From JAYOEY01 sp038116945 (GTDB lineage: Bacteria > Pseudomonadota > Alphaproteobacteria > MPNO01 > UBA2964): a stretch of DNA of 64,000 nt. Below are positions 63,941-64,000 of this stretch, piece by piece. A program made the translations under genes and the position numbers. Positions within the stretch are counted from its first letter, which is position 1. Each line of letters starts with the position of its first letter. The notes under the pieces were generated by a model. The model was not told the DNA's origin and ran no database searches. It saw nothing but the letters and a program-made list of their open reading frames with translations. The stretch covers positions 310,001-374,000 of the forward strand of contig JAYOEY010000001.1 in NCBI GenBank assembly GCA_038116945.1, given 5' to 3'.

Positions 63941-64000
63941 ATGGACGGGTTGGTGCAGCCGCAGAATATGGTCGATCAGGAACAAGAACATGAACAGGGC
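63941..64000 (+). CDS. scpB: Start of scpB (truncated by window end)
   Basis: An ATG at 63941 with GGAG nine bases before it opens M-D-G-L-V-Q-P-Q-N-M-V-D-Q-E and runs out of the window. Only 20 residues are visible, so the call rests on its place directly after scpA. Confidence 0.6.
   Translation, partial: MDGLVQPQNMVDQEQEHEQG

Overview
The window reads as a gene-dense, high-GC chromosomal segment of an alphaproteobacterium: about 66 protein genes, three tRNAs, and no stretch above 300 bases without a gene. The assignment rests on a PopZ polar-organizing protein in the order pcm-tolC-popZ-valS, on the order dgt-argS-SPOR-nagZ-M50 protease-scpA-scpB, on a suf operon led by an Rrf2 regulator, and on glnB-glnA. 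I cannot name a genus. No insertion sequence, phage, CRISPR array or integron was seen.

Layout. (1) 1-12365 is an accessory catabolic and transport region. It holds a carboxymuconolactone-decarboxylase-like protein, a maleate-isomerase-family enzyme next to a secreted parvulin, a TAXI-type TRAP transporter, two related alpha/beta-barrel proteins, a nucleotidyltransferase, a secreted hydrolase-like protein with a C-terminal anchor, and a benABC-like Rieske dioxygenase set with a zinc alcohol dehydrogenase inserted before the reductase. (2) 12441-19758 is a complete suf Fe-S assembly operon (rrf2-sufB-C-D-S-U-T-A) with a near-perfect operator candidate, then a gamma-carbonic-anhydrase-like gene. 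(3) 19807-29520 holds a stand-alone Lrp RAM domain, a DEAD-box helicase, tandem phytanoyl-CoA dioxygenase-like genes, parE, a thioesterase, a signal-less binding-protein-fold gene with a large inverted repeat in its promoter, and glnB-glnA under a sigma-54 promoter. (4) 29785-43127 holds an aminotransferase, three tRNAs (His, Asn, Cys), a FIST gene broken by an in-frame stop beside its hybrid histidine kinase, a two-subunit sulfopyruvate-decarboxylase-like enzyme with an XRE regulator, and a run of amidase, pyrC, pyrE, enolase-superfamily and alpha/beta-hydrolase genes. (5) 43267-57429 holds pcm-tolC-popZ-valS, an NSS transporter, a second signal-less TAXI protein, ilvD, a small orphan gene with a strong sigma-54 promoter match, a DUF1499 protein, a TPP enzyme coupled to a tiny membrane protein, xthA and erpA. 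(6) 57595-64000 is the dgt-argS-SPOR-nagZ-M50-scpA-scpB run.

How the genes fit together. The Fe-S theme is strong: suf, erpA, the Rieske oxygenase and reductase, and IlvD all depend on clusters. Nitrogen control is visible at glnBA (sigma-54 site plus an NtrC-like box). The most promising poorly described items are the sigma-54-controlled orphan small protein (53425-53676), the two cytosolic binding-protein-fold genes, and the RHO cluster with its zinc dehydrogenase. Functions of the catabolic genes beyond enzyme class are inference from family resemblance only.
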